Positions 11,067-23,879 of a stretch of 64,000 nucleotides of DNA are shown here, piece by piece (positions within the stretch are counted from its first letter, which is position 1; every line of letters begins with the position of its first letter). The notes beneath the pieces were generated by a model, which saw nothing but the letters and a program-made list of their open reading frames with translations, was not told the origin of the DNA and searched no databases. The stretch spans positions 22,920,255 through 22,984,254 of the forward strand of contig NC_049981.1 of the NCBI RefSeq assembly GCF_000003815.2, read 5' to 3'. This DNA comes from Branchiostoma floridae (lineage: Eukaryota > Chordata > Leptocardii > Amphioxiformes > Branchiostomatidae). The translations under genes were made by a program, and so were the position numbers.

Positions 11067-14000
11067 CAGCTATTACCCCGGCATTCACACGTAAGAAACG
11101 GTGTACGGAACACCCGGCCGCGCTTTCAGACAACACAAAGAGACGGGCAAGAAGCTCAAACTGGACAAATACCCTTTATCGGTAGAAATCCCAACAAAAT
11201 ACCTCCAGACTGTTATAATTTGGTCACACACGCCCTTTCGTCCCATTTACCAGAAGTGATTTATCATTTTACCTTGACACTTACACATCGCGACCTTATC
11301 GTCAAACAAGGTTGTATTTTTTCCGTGTTTTTTCGTTTCAGTTCCCACTACAAAAAAATCCCCAAAAAACTTAACCTCGATTGTCTAATACACAGTGTAC
11401 TAGTATATAACGTTACATGGTGCCGGACATTGTAATTATGTCATCTCCACTATAACAGAAAAGCGAGGAGAAGTTGAATTTATCCAGCAATAGTCTCATT
11501 TTGTATCTGTGAACTGTATCATTTCAACATGTCTTGTTGTGACCTGTACTTAGCCCGGTGTGGCAAAAATGTGCAATAAAGGTCTTCATTCAATTATTGA
11601 TGAGCTAACTCGCTCGTTTCCTCGGCATTTGTGTTTTTGCTCCTTCCTATCCCTACTGCAAGGCTTCCTTTCCACAGACCATTCACTGGTTAGCTTAATG
11701 TCATATTGATGAATCACAAAGCTACATTGAGTCAAGCGGATTAAATACTCTCAAAGAAAGCACCAACGGGCTTTTTAACGGTAGGATTTAAACATTGTAC
11801 GTGCTCACTGACTAAAAACATTAATCAAACGTACACTCGCAGTTGGTGCTCTTCATCAGTGTTCATTGAAACATCCTGATATAACTGTTTCGTAAAACCA
11901 TATTTTATACGTCTCTAATATATATTTCTAATACATTTTTCGTTCGATTTTCATATCAAAGGTAACAGAAATATTTTCCTGATAATCTACTTACGTTACA
12001 TTTCATAATCTTAATGTACATTATAGATCTAGGCAACAAAACGTTTCAGCAATATGTAGTCAATAGTATTTTCAACAGACATATTAGACATTTCCGTACA
12101 TTTTTGTACGACAAACGACAATGAAAACTACATCTTTTTTTCAATACTTTTCCGTGTGTCAGAAGGAATAGGTCTTTATTAGCAGTGATATTACAAACTA
12201 GTCTTAATATGTTATTTTTTACACGTTTTGTTGTGAAGTCGCAAAATTGGTAGAAAGTAAGAAAAAAATCAGTTTTCTACAAATGCAGAAGAGGTGCGGC
12301 TATCTACACAACATTGTGGCATAAGGCTGAAGTTGTAACGTTACAACATTGAGGTTTACCGATATGAATATGGATTAGTATAAACGAATGAGTTTGGTCA
12401 TGTAACGTCAATTTGTGGCTTCCCAGGTATATTATTGTCAAGGACGACGTATGATGGGCTCATCCTTATTTTTTTAAAAAGATTTAGGTCACTTCCACTT
12501 CTATCATCCGAATTCAAACTAACATTCATATTGCAGAGGAACCAGAAATCAATTATGGCGACAGAGAAATTTAATAATCATTGATAACTTAACAATAGAA
12601 AAATGACCATGTCAGCCTGAGTTCCTGTCCTATGATCACCAAACACAATGATAACTACCACCAAGTACCTGGGGCTTACATGTGATCTAGATAATGACTA
12701 CCCTGCCGCTTACCTGGGAGAATTTAGAATGTTGAAAAATCCAATCATCAACTCAAGAACAGAAGGAATTTGACAGCGGGATCGCTCTCTATTGATTTTG
12801 ACCGGAAAAATCGCGACCAAAGGCAAGCCGACAATTCACCAATTTTCCTTAATCATAATGCACCTCTGCAAACCAGTTATTAGTCCAAACGGAGCGTTCT
12901 GTCTTGCTAAGCCGTCCCTCCCTGTCTCGAAGGTCGTAATTTCTTCTTGGCACGACAGGTAGAGCCCGGGTGATTAGAAGGTGTCAAAGGGACGGGTTCT
13001 GATTGATTCATTCCGTGTTTGTCGCCTTGTATGGTTTGTCACATTACACAAACATGTAATCAGCCCAAACCGAGATGTCATAGGTCCCGGCTGCCGACAC
13101 CTCCGCTTTCAATACAGGTATTAAGGTGCACAATACCGGCTGCTTTTATTCATGATATCATCGAAATTCTGGCGACACCCGCGCGCCCAATGCCACGTAT
13201 GTAAACGGCTTAAAGTTCAAAGCGTCAAAACCGGGTAGCGCAAAGTGTACGATATCTCTGATACGTAAAGTGTGATTTATGGCGAGAGTTTTGTGATGAT
13301 TTATCAGATGATTTGTAACTTGGAAATCTGGAATCATTCTTGCTTTAGATCGCACTAAAAAGTGTAAAAATGAAGTAGGACTGTTGCAGAAAAAAAGACA
13401 TTCGTTAACATTAAAGTTAAGTACACAGAGGACAAATACATGGAAAAAATTGAACGGTTTGCTGTCGAAATGCTAAAAAATGTTTCCCTGGCTTATATAC
13501 ACGTTTATGGTTGACTATGTGACAATTCTATAGGATGGAGTGTATCGATTACATAGGTGTACAATTTTTCTCATAATCCTATGATATAATGCAAAAGTGC
13601 ACAATATCTATGTGGTTGTTCTGCGAACATACTAAATAGGAACAATAAGAAAATGGCTGTCCCGTCTTCAGATAATACAAGGCTGACAGTAAACGACAAA
13701 TGAAAATCAAATTCTTATAATGATTTTTTCTGTCAAACGTCACAGTTTGTAAGCCTGAATCCAGATAATAGACGCAGACAACTATCTACATTGCAGTTTT
13801 ACACAAAAATAGATGTAATTTCCATTTACATGTACCGCGTGGATATGGCACCCCATTTGATCATGAAACAAGTCCAATAACAAACTGAAAATATATATAT
13901 TGCAATGATACAGTTTTTCTCGGCCATAGGACAGCGTATCTGTGACTAAAACTAGGCTTGTTGGTGAAATGTATGCAGCGGACGTTTCGCGCGTACTCTG

Positions 14001-15044
14001 CATGCACGGCCAGCGAGTGCGGGGCCAAAGGGCCTGTCCAGATCATACCGCCCTTTTCCCAATGAAGCTGCTCCTAAAGCTGGCCATAACGCGCAATTGA
14101 TCAAGATATATAGATTCAGCGGGTTTAAAACGCCATGCATCTCCCTGGAAATCCCTTCTAGACCGGGGAGGACACTACCGGGTTTAAAGGGGCTGAAGCC
14201 TGCTATCCCTCCCCACACGGCATCTTAACCGCCACAAATGAAGAGTAAAGGAGAGTCGAGAAAATACAATTTAGATTTATTCGTGAGGGAAATCCTTCCC
14301 AGGGCCGGCGATTTCATGGCCTGATGAGCCTTTCGTGTCTCTTTATGCTGGGGATGTCTTGTCTGATCTGTTTTAATTTTCCTGGCGTTTCCTTGGGAGA
14401 AGCTCGGGGATTTTTGCGGAGGCCATGATGGCACATCACCGAGCACTATGTCCCTACCGAGCCTTGCGCGTCGGGAGATCATCTTGTGCACCAGAAACGA
14501 CAGGGAAAATTTTGTGTCCCAAAATAAGACAAAAATTATTATACCTCCTTCGTGTGATATCGGATTCAAAATTCTACATTCAAAACATTCATAGAATTTA
14601 GTACTCGGACAAAATAATCACAAGTAAGTTACTTAAGATACAATAATACAGAATTTACGAACGTTAACAAAATTGCTAATTTTCTTTGGTGGTAGCGTAC
14701 TTATACGCTGTGGTTTGTATGTATTAGCCATAGTCTGGTTATGTAAATTATGTTTTTGTTGTATTAGTTTAGTGCATTTTTAATTTTGTATGCTGTCTCT
14801 GGGATATCTTGGTGTCGGTAATATAATTTGTAACTGTCCTCATTCCATGAATATTATTGGCACTTGTCTAAACGCTACATTAAACAGACAACGTTAAATG
14901 TCACGGAACAAGCGCCAGAAGATGAGAGTCCCGGCCCACATTGTCTGGCAGAAATCACGGCGGATATTTTACTGCAATTTTAGAGTTTTGATACCTTAAG
15001 ACCTTTATCATGTTCATCATCTATGATAGCATGGCCACGCCATA

Positions 15045-15076
15045 TTTTCCCGCCAATTACGGGCAATTACCGGCAG
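15045..15076. promoter_or_regulatory. E2F-type site with paired homeodomain-type motifs
   Basis: TTTTCCCGCCAA (15045-15056) is a consensus E2F site. It runs into two direct copies of CAATTAC followed by GGGC and CGGC (15054-15076). The motif match is direct. Binding is untested. Confidence 0.3.
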
Positions 15077-15677
15077 ACGCTGAACTATAATTTTAACCAT
15101 CTCTCCTTGCAGCTTGATTTATCCGAAATTGCAATAAGATTGGCAATTAAATATTCGGAAACGAAAAGCAGTTAACGGTTATTGAACCATGGATCTGTGG
15201 TATGAATCCTAAACCGGTGAGAGATGCGCATGGATCGATGTATCGTTCGCGCCAAGTTGATTATCATGTTTTTTTCTGTAACTTGTTAAGGGTCCTTTCT
15301 TCTGATGGGGATCAGCTTATAAGCGTCTCGACTTTGGTGTCTCCGCTCCCTTTGTCCGGGCAGAACCCTGTCTCAAAAAGGGGCTAAAATATCACGCAAA
15401 TAAAGTATTCCAACAATGGCATAATTGTGGGGATCATGGGCGAAAACTAATGTCGGGAAAGTGGATGTTAATTGTGCAAATAAACAGGACTAGTCGGTCT
15501 GACGTGGCTGTAGAATTTAGAGATTACCGCCCAAGTTTGGGGACGACTCCGGTAAGAGTAATAAGATACAGGGGGCTGTCGCCCAAGGTAAACTATGACT
15601 AAACTATCACAAAACTTTGGATGACCGGCTCGCGGCTCTAATTGGCCCATCTGCATGAGAATGTGCCCTCGCTGCAG

Positions 15678-15785
15678 GTGTTCGTGCCGAATAAAGATGT
15701 TCGTCGGGAGGAGGTTAAGCCAGGGCCCGACGAGCCGCCGGCGGAGCCCCCGGTGCTTCCGGCACTACTCAAGCAGAAAAGTTGA
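15678..15785 (+). CDS. Possible 3'-terminal coding exon of an unrecognised gene
   Basis: After an acceptor-like CCCTCGCTGCAG, an open frame of 35 codons begins VFVPNKDVRREEV and ends PVLPALLKQKS before TGA (15783-15785). It is Pro/Glu-rich and its GC is far above the flanks. I do not recognise the protein. The frame also continues upstream through the acceptor for ten more codons before a stop, so the border is not proven. No AATAAA lies close downstream, and no matching upstream exon was found. The opposite strand is also open and Ser/Gly-rich, so this may be a CpG-rich regulatory patch. Confidence 0.25.
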   Translation: MFVPNKDVRREEVKPGPDEPPAEPPVLPALLKQKS

Positions 15786-16248
15786 TTGCGGGGTGAAGCG
15801 AAGTAGAAGACCTGTCAGAAGTCGGGGGTACACTTAGGGGTCGTGTGGCCGTGTAATGATCAACGCTCATCATTACGTTCAGTGAACTTTACAAACTTCT
15901 GACAGAAACCTCTGACGAAGCGCAGGTGTGGGTCATTTCCACCTTGTGCACTTCTTATCTCTGTAGCCATCTCTACTTGTGTTCATCACCAACAATAACC
16001 TGTCCTTTGTGTCCGGGCAATGTGCCCTCAGCGGAATCCAGTTGTACGTACACGTTTAATGAGCCTTGTAGACAAGAATAGTAGTCTAGTCTTGCCAACC
16101 TTCTCATAAATCATAACACACCCTCTCCAACAAAAGAAGTAACAACCGTAAATTACCCGTTATCGTTACCGTATCATATCAAAAACTCATTGAAGTCTAA
16201 TATTACGATTAAGTTTGTGATAGCTCCGCGAACACTGTTCTTTTTTTT

Positions 16249-16260
16249 CAAGATGGCGAC
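16249..16260 (+). promoter_or_regulatory. Consensus YY1-type site
   Basis: CAAGATGGCGAC matches the YY1 consensus over its core. Similar shorter matches occur near 5049, 30712 and 39343. No transcript start is evident here. Confidence 0.3.
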
Positions 16261-18126
16261 CTTGTGCCAATCTGTCGTCTGATTTTTTTTACATCTGACC
16301 TACACTGGCAATTACATGTGTCTTGTCAGTGTCACCTGAGACAAGTACACTCTGAGAGTGACATCTGTTTAGATTCAAGTGACATCAAGGGCAGGAAAGA
16401 ATAATTAAATCACCTGAGAGCGGCCTGATAAATGTGTTTCTCCGGGTGTGACGATCGTTATCTGTTTTCCCTATCTATCCGAGGCGACACCCTTTCTTAT
16501 TGTACATGTACGGATGAAACGTCTTGAAAAATGCCGATAGCGCCACGAGATAACTGATGTACCAAGTTTATCAGGATTTAGATGATGTGTAGAAAACAAG
16601 CTTATCGTGCCTCTATCGGATTCACGGAGGTCCTCACGGATATATTTTGAGTATAAAACCAGTGTAGAGTAAGACAGCACCCGAGGTTGTGCGTTAAGTT
16701 TTTCACGGCCTATAAGAAACAGAAGGCCAAGGTAACACATCAGAGCAAAGCTTTTTAGCGTAACTTTACACGAATCAGCCCGGAGGCATGTCCCCACTTG
16801 TCCGAGCTCACCCCGGTAGGTGAATACAGAGATTGGCCCGGAGATTTCACTAACTCCTTTGTAAACTGGCAAGTAAGCGAAAATAAGAGTCACCCATTGA
16901 AGGGCGTCCTCTGGTAATTTCTTGGGTCTCTGCGTTTACACCACTAGTGGAAAATAATACCCTGGTTTTATGTTGTTGTTTTTTTGCGGTGTGTGACGTA
17001 GTGTGCTTTGTCCCCATTCACGGTGTATTATCTATACTCTTCTATATTGATATGAATCAAAGTACATGATACGATAAAATATATACTAGACATGTACTAC
17101 GCTTTGCTCACACACAATTGTCAGTTTGTATTTATTATTTATTCAAAGTATAAACACTTAATTTTTCATCAACATCATCAGAAGCACACTGATGAAGATG
17201 TATTTATTTTAGACCATGTGAAATTGAATTTATAAAGAATTAAGTTCAGATGGCTCTAAACTAAGCATAATATCAGTCCAATCTTTGTCATTTTCCAGCA
17301 GTTATCTCAAAGTTAATCCCACGGCCTATGACATTGAGGATCAAAATAACAACATAAGTTGGCACGAGGAGCACATACCATGGACATGGGAGATTAAAAA
17401 AAACACTTAGGCACAGACAGTTTGAGTGGTGGCCATGTCTTGGTGGCCTTGACAGTGTTATATACCTATATGAACACTTGACCGGTATTCTACGGGAGGG
17501 GTGATGTTAATTAAGGTGTGCTACTACGCACTTCAATAGACTAACTATCAAAAGTAACAAAGTTATCACGACAAGAAATTATGTATGTCCACCTTAGGTA
17601 CCATTTCCACTTGGCGATGGTCGCTGAACAACCGTTGCAAAGTTGGATTTTAGTGATCCATGATTTCATGATTTAAAAGACAACAAACCGCATTAGATGT
17701 AATACAAAAATGTTGAATGATCTGTCAAATATTTGGAAAGGGTATTAAGATTTAACTGGAAGTATTCCTGTATTTTGTCAGCCATATCCTGCCGAACTGC
17801 ACATCACACCATACAGTCAGTTACGGTACAATACCAGCTACACACGTGATATGATTGGCCATGAATTTATTTCAAAATTGAAATACTTAATAGGTCGATT
17901 TTAGTTTCTGTGCTGCACATATCGGAGCTTTGTGATGGCGGGTGTGGAATGTAATAGCGTGTCCAGCCGAAGTTTTCTGTCCAATAATAACTGGAATGTA
18001 AGTTCATCTGTGACGTTAGTCAACATGAAGTTACAATTTTCTCAGGGGAGTGAAAGAGGCCATTTACATCAGAGCCCACCAGCCTTCCCTCAACCGAGAC
18101 GGGGGCCGATACCGACTGCCAAGCAC

Positions 18127-18157
18127 CTTTGACCCTTTGCTGACGTCACACTTCCGG
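18127..18157. promoter_or_regulatory. Dense cluster: DR1-like, CRE and ETS motifs
   Basis: Within about 30 bp there are a nuclear-receptor DR1-like sequence (minus strand GGGTCA-A-AGGTGC), the perfect CRE TGACGTCA (18141-18148) and an ETS core CACTTCCGG (18149-18157). This density is typical of a promoter-proximal element or enhancer. The target gene is unknown. Confidence 0.35.
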
Positions 18158-19564
18158 TCTGGATGAGTGACTTAAGCTTTGGGTCATTTCAACTTGATAA
18201 GGGGGACAGATCAAAAGCTTGTTGGTAAGCGCTTTATTTTGTGTACGGATATAAGGTTTCAACATTGTAACATAATATGAACTGGAATATATTTCGTTTT
18301 TTTTCTTGCGGGACGAAGGAAAAACTGAGATATCTACCCAAGTGTGCGCCGTCCAGCGGCCGTACATGAAGGCTGGTACGAGTTGGGGGACGAGATTAAA
18401 CCTCTGCATGACCTGGGAACGAGCTCAGCCGTCGTGCTCTGCAAACGACAATCAGGTGCATGTGTCACGTGACTTGAATTTCGTAGACTTCTTGAACAGT
18501 GGTTTTTTTAACGTAATAATGATTTTGACAAGCTACGTGTGAATGAGTAGTGCATAGAGCCAAAGTTTGTAATCTTAGCAAGAGCAAGGCGGACAGACCG
18601 GACTCCAGACATTTTACTAAATTTAGTTTTGTGATCAGAGGAAGCAGCCAATGGCCACGAGAAGAACTTTTGGTCAAGAAGAACCGAAGAGCAAGCAAAG
18701 GCATATAGACATTTTTAACGTTATATGACAAAAAACAACGCTATTTTTGTACGATCTTTTTTCCAACACTGTAATTGTATCAAGAATGCTATAAGAGAAA
18801 CTAATAGATATCATAAGTACCACTGTTATTGACTGGTTGGAAGGGATGTCTATGTGTGAACATGGAAGCGATCTTGGGTATTTCACGACCAAAATCGACC
18901 CTAGCTTTCAAAACAAATAGTTCGCCATTTAATTGCCCGGCAAATATCGGCTATTTATCGGTAAAATTGGAAAGCCCGTCCACTTCATATTTGAAAACTT
19001 TTAGTGGTGGTAAGAAAAAAAAACGACATTTCCATTAGCATTGACGGGCTTGACTAGCATAGACTGGCGGGGTTTCCATAAAAAATATAATCCCCTGTTC
19101 TTTATTCCTCTTTAAATGCTATCAACAAGTTTCACCGTAAGCTATCTACAAACACTTCTAAATAACTTGATTGTAAAGTTCATTTCTACCGACAGCAAAG
19201 GACAAGCACAAGTAAAAAAGACATGCAAAATCGATTCGAATCCTCCCCAGTCATAGATATCAAAATGATACTAAAAATTCTTCTTTTTGCAAGCTGCAAC
19301 TATAGAAAACTACAAGCATCTTTCAACAACATTGTGTTTCCGCACAAACCCGTACTCATCATCTCTAGACTTGTTTTCGACGCAAATTGAGCACAGTTCA
19401 GCATAAAGTCACTTCCACACCCCAGGAGAGAGAGTAGACCGTACTCAATTTTGCGGGGATCAGAGACTTGAGCCTACTTTTCTCGACCTAACCTATCTTT
19501 CTGTGTATCACATGAGGCCGGGAAAGCTATCTGATCACATACTGAGCTGATTAATTTCACACAA

Positions 19565-19718
19565 AATCCACAGCCCTCGATTCATTTCCTTGTCTGTGGA
19601 TCAAGAATGGATTCACGGAAGATTATTCACCGAAGAACGCCTCCAAAACATGAAAGTCTATTAACAATCCACACTGCCGCTACACGATATTGCACAGCGG
19701 TTATTTGAATACACTTGA
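19565..19718. promoter_or_regulatory. Candidate Nodal-responsive element: paired FoxH1-type sites plus Nkx2-type site
   Basis: AATCCACA, a FoxH1 consensus word, occurs at 19565-19572 and again at 19666-19673. A one-mismatch inverted copy (TGTGGATC) is at 19595-19602, preceded by an SMAD-type GTCTG. CACTTGA, an Nkx2-type site, is at 19712-19718. Paired FoxH1 sites with an Nkx2 site are the known layout of the vertebrate Pitx2 asymmetric enhancer. The function here is inference. Confidence 0.3.
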
Positions 19719-20540
19719 GGAAGGTGTAGGGTCAGTGTTTCTGGGTTTTATACTTCCTTCCACAGGTCCTTGCTTTATCTCTTCGTTTTTATCATCTTTG
19801 AAAAAGAAATACAAGTTAAAAACAAATTTACCTCTTCTTGGAGACTAATTTTACGGTAGAAAGTTTCCTTTATAGCAACAACAACAAAAAGAAATAGACC
19901 TTAAAAGTTGCTATTTTCACCGTAGCTAAGAGATCTCATTGCATTCACTTTTGCTGGTGCCTTTCTCTTAAGTCTACTTGGCCTTCCTTCTTAAGTGGCC
20001 TATAATCCATGTGGCGGTGAGGTTTCCAAGAAGCGACCGTGTAGTAAACCACAAGACTGTACGTGGTGTGTGCAGTGCCAAGGGGCAAAGAGTTAAATTT
20101 GGGTTGGAAAAAATGTAAGGGATGAATCACTGATGATCTCACAACATTGAATCTTCCTGTTTAGAGACACCGCCCCCCTCCCCCATCAACTTTTTGTTGT
20201 TTAAGACCAAGTCTGTTTAAAGTAATTTGCTAAAAAAGAAATTTGCAAAAGATGCATTATGACAGATTGTTTGAGCTATAATGAAACTGGTAATTAACTC
20301 AATAAGCATCTATGGACGTTGTGCGCACTTATATTGATATACAAGGGGGGGGGGGCATGTGGTCAATGTTCTAAGAATGAATTTACACTATCGTACGGCT
20401 AACTAACACGTCAACACGTTTCCTACGCTTACAATGGATGTAGGAACGTAAACGAGAACGACAATACGCCCTGAAAAAGTCTCGAACCCTTGTGCGGGTG
20501 TTCTCCTTGGTGCTGATCCGGCCATCAGATCCGTATTTAA

Positions 20541-21384
20541 GTACCATTTCCTGTCGGATCACAGAAGCATAAGTGAACCTCCCCCAACCTACCCCAGATG
20601 TTCTCCCCTCTCCCCTAACCATTCGTGGCTTGCACCTCATTGCGGTCGGGGTGTGTTTGTTGTGCTCTTCAGTTTGCCTTGTTTTTGAAGGGTTTTTTCC
20701 TTGGTCTGCCACCTTTTTACTTGGACGGATTACCTACAAGGATGCTCAACCTTGAACGGAGTAAAATTGTTATGACTATTCAGCACTTAGAATGAGACAC
20801 CCCGCGTGGTTCATGCCTTGTGGAACAACAACTTCTTTGATTCCTTCCTTAGTTGACCTCTTCTTCGCTACCTTGTATTGTATTGCTTGTATTGTATTAC
20901 CGTACTTGCCGTTCAACCTTGGATTTAGTTTTTTACTTGACCTTGTTACTCAGACCGTAATTGTGCTACTCGTTCCTTACTAATTAAGGTCATTATTACG
21001 CCACTCTTCTGACATGGGGCCCCCCATGTGACGTAAACTTACTGTGACTTACTGTGACTTTGAGTTAAGTTGCAAGTCAGGATGCGTTAAACATCCGCTG
21101 GACAGAGCATTGGTTTAACCGACCAGCCCGACATTGGCTTCACATTGGCTTCTTATACATTGGCAACCATGGTAAAACGTGTCGCCCGCTCGCAGCATGA
21201 CTTGCTTAGTTCATGGCTATTACACTTGTTATGACCAGGACGTTATATCAACTGACTGACGAGGAGCCATTAAACACCCGGCCGCCGTGATGGTGACGCC
21301 GCTACCCTACCCCACATATTGTGTCTGTGTTATCTGTGAGTAGACAGGAAATGGAGTTCTCTTCGGAACTTGTGGAGAAGAGAA
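20541..21384 (+). mobile_element. Rolling-circle (Helentron/HINE-like) element, solitary copy 3
   Basis: This 844-bp copy has the same 5' end (GTACCATTTCCTGTC), the same inner subterminal inverted repeat and the same terminal hairpin (TTCTCTTC and GAAGAGAA) as copy 2. Bases from about 20660 to 20739 match copy 1, while those from about 20740 to the end match copy 2, making it a mosaic of the two. Its 5' flank is TTTAA, and no clear target-site duplication is seen, as expected for rolling-circle insertion. No protein frame of note is present. Confidence 0.65.
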
Positions 21385-23657
21385 CACTTCTTTCTGAGTC
21401 TCTCGCTTTTCTATCGTTTATTACGTGTGAAAAGATAATACCATGATACCAGCCTCTTACGTATAATGTTCCGTAGATATTCGTTACATAAGTGGGTTAT
21501 TACATGTGGAAAAAATTGTTTGTGTAAGTCGAAAAAAGTTTTTATATGCAAACGTGAGAAAATACGACCGACTTGCGTGACCAGTTCATTCTGTCGTGTG
21601 AATATCGTTCCAGCCACCTGTCAATCAAGAAGCCACAATGAGGGTTTGTCTCTATTGTCTAAGCCTGAGCATGGAGACTTAATATTGCGGTTCGTTCTGG
21701 CGACTCGTACACAAAAAGACGGTTCTCTTCCCAAAGCTCCTGGTATAGATAATAGAACAATTCCTCTTCCCCTGTGTAGAGTCTAGAAGGATAATTAACG
21801 CCCCCATGCGACCGACAACGTTCAACGTACGTCTTCTTCTTTCATGCGTCAAGCGTTCAATGTCTCTACTAAGTTCGATCCTTATCATTTCGTCTCATGT
21901 GTATAAATATGTCTCCAAACTTGTCAAAAAAACGAAGGCAACAAAGGAATAATTTACGATGTATTGTTTTCTTAACCCTGTGGTCTGACAGATATTGACA
22001 TGTTATCTGTAAATGAGCCTCTCTTTTACAAGGCGCATTAGTGTCGTCTGTTTTCCTCAGAAATCCTCCAGCATTTCCCGCCAAAATTCATGAGTGTAAA
22101 CAAAGCATTGTCGCACGTTAACTGACGGCTTGCATTGTAACAACAGGCGGGTATGTCGTGTACGTTGTTACGCTATTCTCACATTCGCGTGATCGGATCA
22201 AGCCGGGGGATATCATAATGAACTTACACATTACACCTGCCAGCTCTAATAACAATATACAAGATATCGCATTTCACTTAAAAATGGAAAGAATTTCTTA
22301 CTAGAAATCCTCTAAAGCTGGCACCTTTTTGTTGCATTTGCGCTTTAATTCCTATGATGAATTGGCACACGACGTTTCAACATAGAACGCACGATATGTA
22401 AGAATCTATATTCCCGTAAACAAATAACATGTCAACGTAACTTCAAACTGTATTACCCTTAGCGTCATGTTAGTATGAAAATATCGCTAGATCCAGCCGA
22501 GAAAAAGGCCCACAAAACCAACACGCGTTGGCGCCTGTAAACCACTGTACAAAAAAGGTCCGGTTTCCAGGCTACCATAGTCCTAAAATGTGTTCAAACG
22601 TTTGCAAACTGAAATTTTCATGTTAAAGGATTGACTTCACGTACATATGTGGGATTTTATGTCAACCACCAACGTATACATTTCCTAACTTTCATGAACC
22701 GGTGTTGAGTTATTTGAAAATTCCTCGGGAAAGTGTGTGGGAATGTGTATCACTATGATGTTGAGCGTGAGTATGTATGGGACTTCAAAAGTTCGTGGGA
22801 ACTGTATACTGTTATAGTGTGTACGTACTGCCATGGGTTGTTGTACAGTTGTGCTAACAATAAAAGATGGCGAAAAGACCGTGAAATATGGAAAAAGACA
22901 GCCCTCTATGTACTAATAGTCCACAATACCTACTTCTGGTGTTTAATTTTAGCACCTAGACTTGCACAATCTAGAAAAAGCGAGTTCTTGATAAGGAAAG
23001 TATAACTTATAAGTACATGTATTAAAGACGGACGTCATCAAAAACTCCCTATCGCTTTTGACACTTTAGTTGTTGTGTATCGTAGATTTGTCCTTTTTAT
23101 CATTTATCTGGAGAATCACATCTAATCGTCTTAGGCTGTGATACAAAAGTGAGCTCGAGTAATTAATTTAAATTCTAGCCATTTAGGTTTTGAAAAGTCA
23201 ATCAATGTTTGAAATGCAGTGTACATCACCATCTTTTAACACATTACAAGAAACTTATCTCATTGCTACATTATTGAGTATTTCAGGGCGCACCTAAAAA
23301 CTCTTTATACACAATTGCAAGTCTTTGCCACATTTCCATTCCACCACACTGGCATCGGAATTTTGATAAGTAAGGTCATATCAAGCAAGCATCTCAAACA
23401 TCAACAACAATGCCGCATAGTTAAGAAAACGCCACAAAGTCCAATTTGATATTATGGCCCGATACTGTGACTCACCATATTCTGTTTTACCACTCTAAGC
23501 GATCAATGATAAAGAATTCCATCTTCATTTAGCGCTCGACGCAAATCAATTTTATGAGCAAATAACGTAAGAATAATAAATCAGCCCTCCATATTTCCCG
23601 GTAGAGTTTTACTTCCTTAAAGACGAGATGCATTTGAAGCTAAGCTTTAGTCCTTAC
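21385..23657. other. Intergenic or intronic sequence without recognisable gene
   Basis: AT-rich with short random open frames. It would be the first intron of the leftward transcript if the exon at 23658 is real. No repeat with clear boundaries was seen. Confidence 0.45.
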
Positions 23658-23848
23658 CTGTGTGGCGAGAGTAAGACTGAGAGTTGTGAGGTGAGGAAAG
23701 CTGGACTATGGTCTGCCCGCCGCTGTAGCCGTCCGCTCGCTGATGACAGTCGGCCCAACCCGTTCGTCAGACGTCTAAAGCCTGCAATGAGCAACCCCAA
23801 ATAGAACCAGTCAGAAAAACATTGAATTCTTATCCCTGAGCCATGGTC
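23658..23848 (-). other. Candidate 5' non-coding exon of the leftward (Pitx-like) gene
   Basis: On the minus strand the sequence CACACAG|GTAAGGAC at 23658/23657 is a strong splice donor. About 190 bp upstream lies a TATA box, so a transcript starting near 23848 would have a first exon of this length. The stretch is GC-rich relative to its flanks. It contains a very short upstream frame (ATG GCT CAG GGA TAA) and no long coding frame from an ATG, which fits a 5' UTR. Splicing from here to the exon at 1578-1806 would span about 22 kb. The right edge is estimated from the TATA position. An internal acceptor (CTCATTGCAG, near 23786) is an alternative left-hand border. Confidence 0.3.
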
Positions 23849-23873
23849 GGGATTATGACGGGGTGCTCTCCCC

Positions 23874-23879
23874 CTTATA
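23874..23879 (-). promoter_or_regulatory. TATA box of the candidate leftward promoter
   Basis: On the minus strand TATAAG is followed by GGGG, a usable TATA box about 30 bp before the estimated start of the candidate exon. Upstream, at 23.9-24.15 kb, the DNA is GC-richer. Confidence 0.3.

Larger units (their letters stand above)
11067..20540. other. Long interval without a secure gene
   Basis: About 9.5 kb in which only one possible exon (15678-15785) is noted. GC- and CpG-richer islands at about 13.95-14.5 kb, 15.0-15.1 kb, 16.3-16.9 kb and 18.1-18.5 kb stand out from AT-rich surroundings and are candidate regulatory sequence. Poly-G near 20345 and T-rich tracts are present. No inverted-repeat element of convincing length was found. 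Confidence 0.45.
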
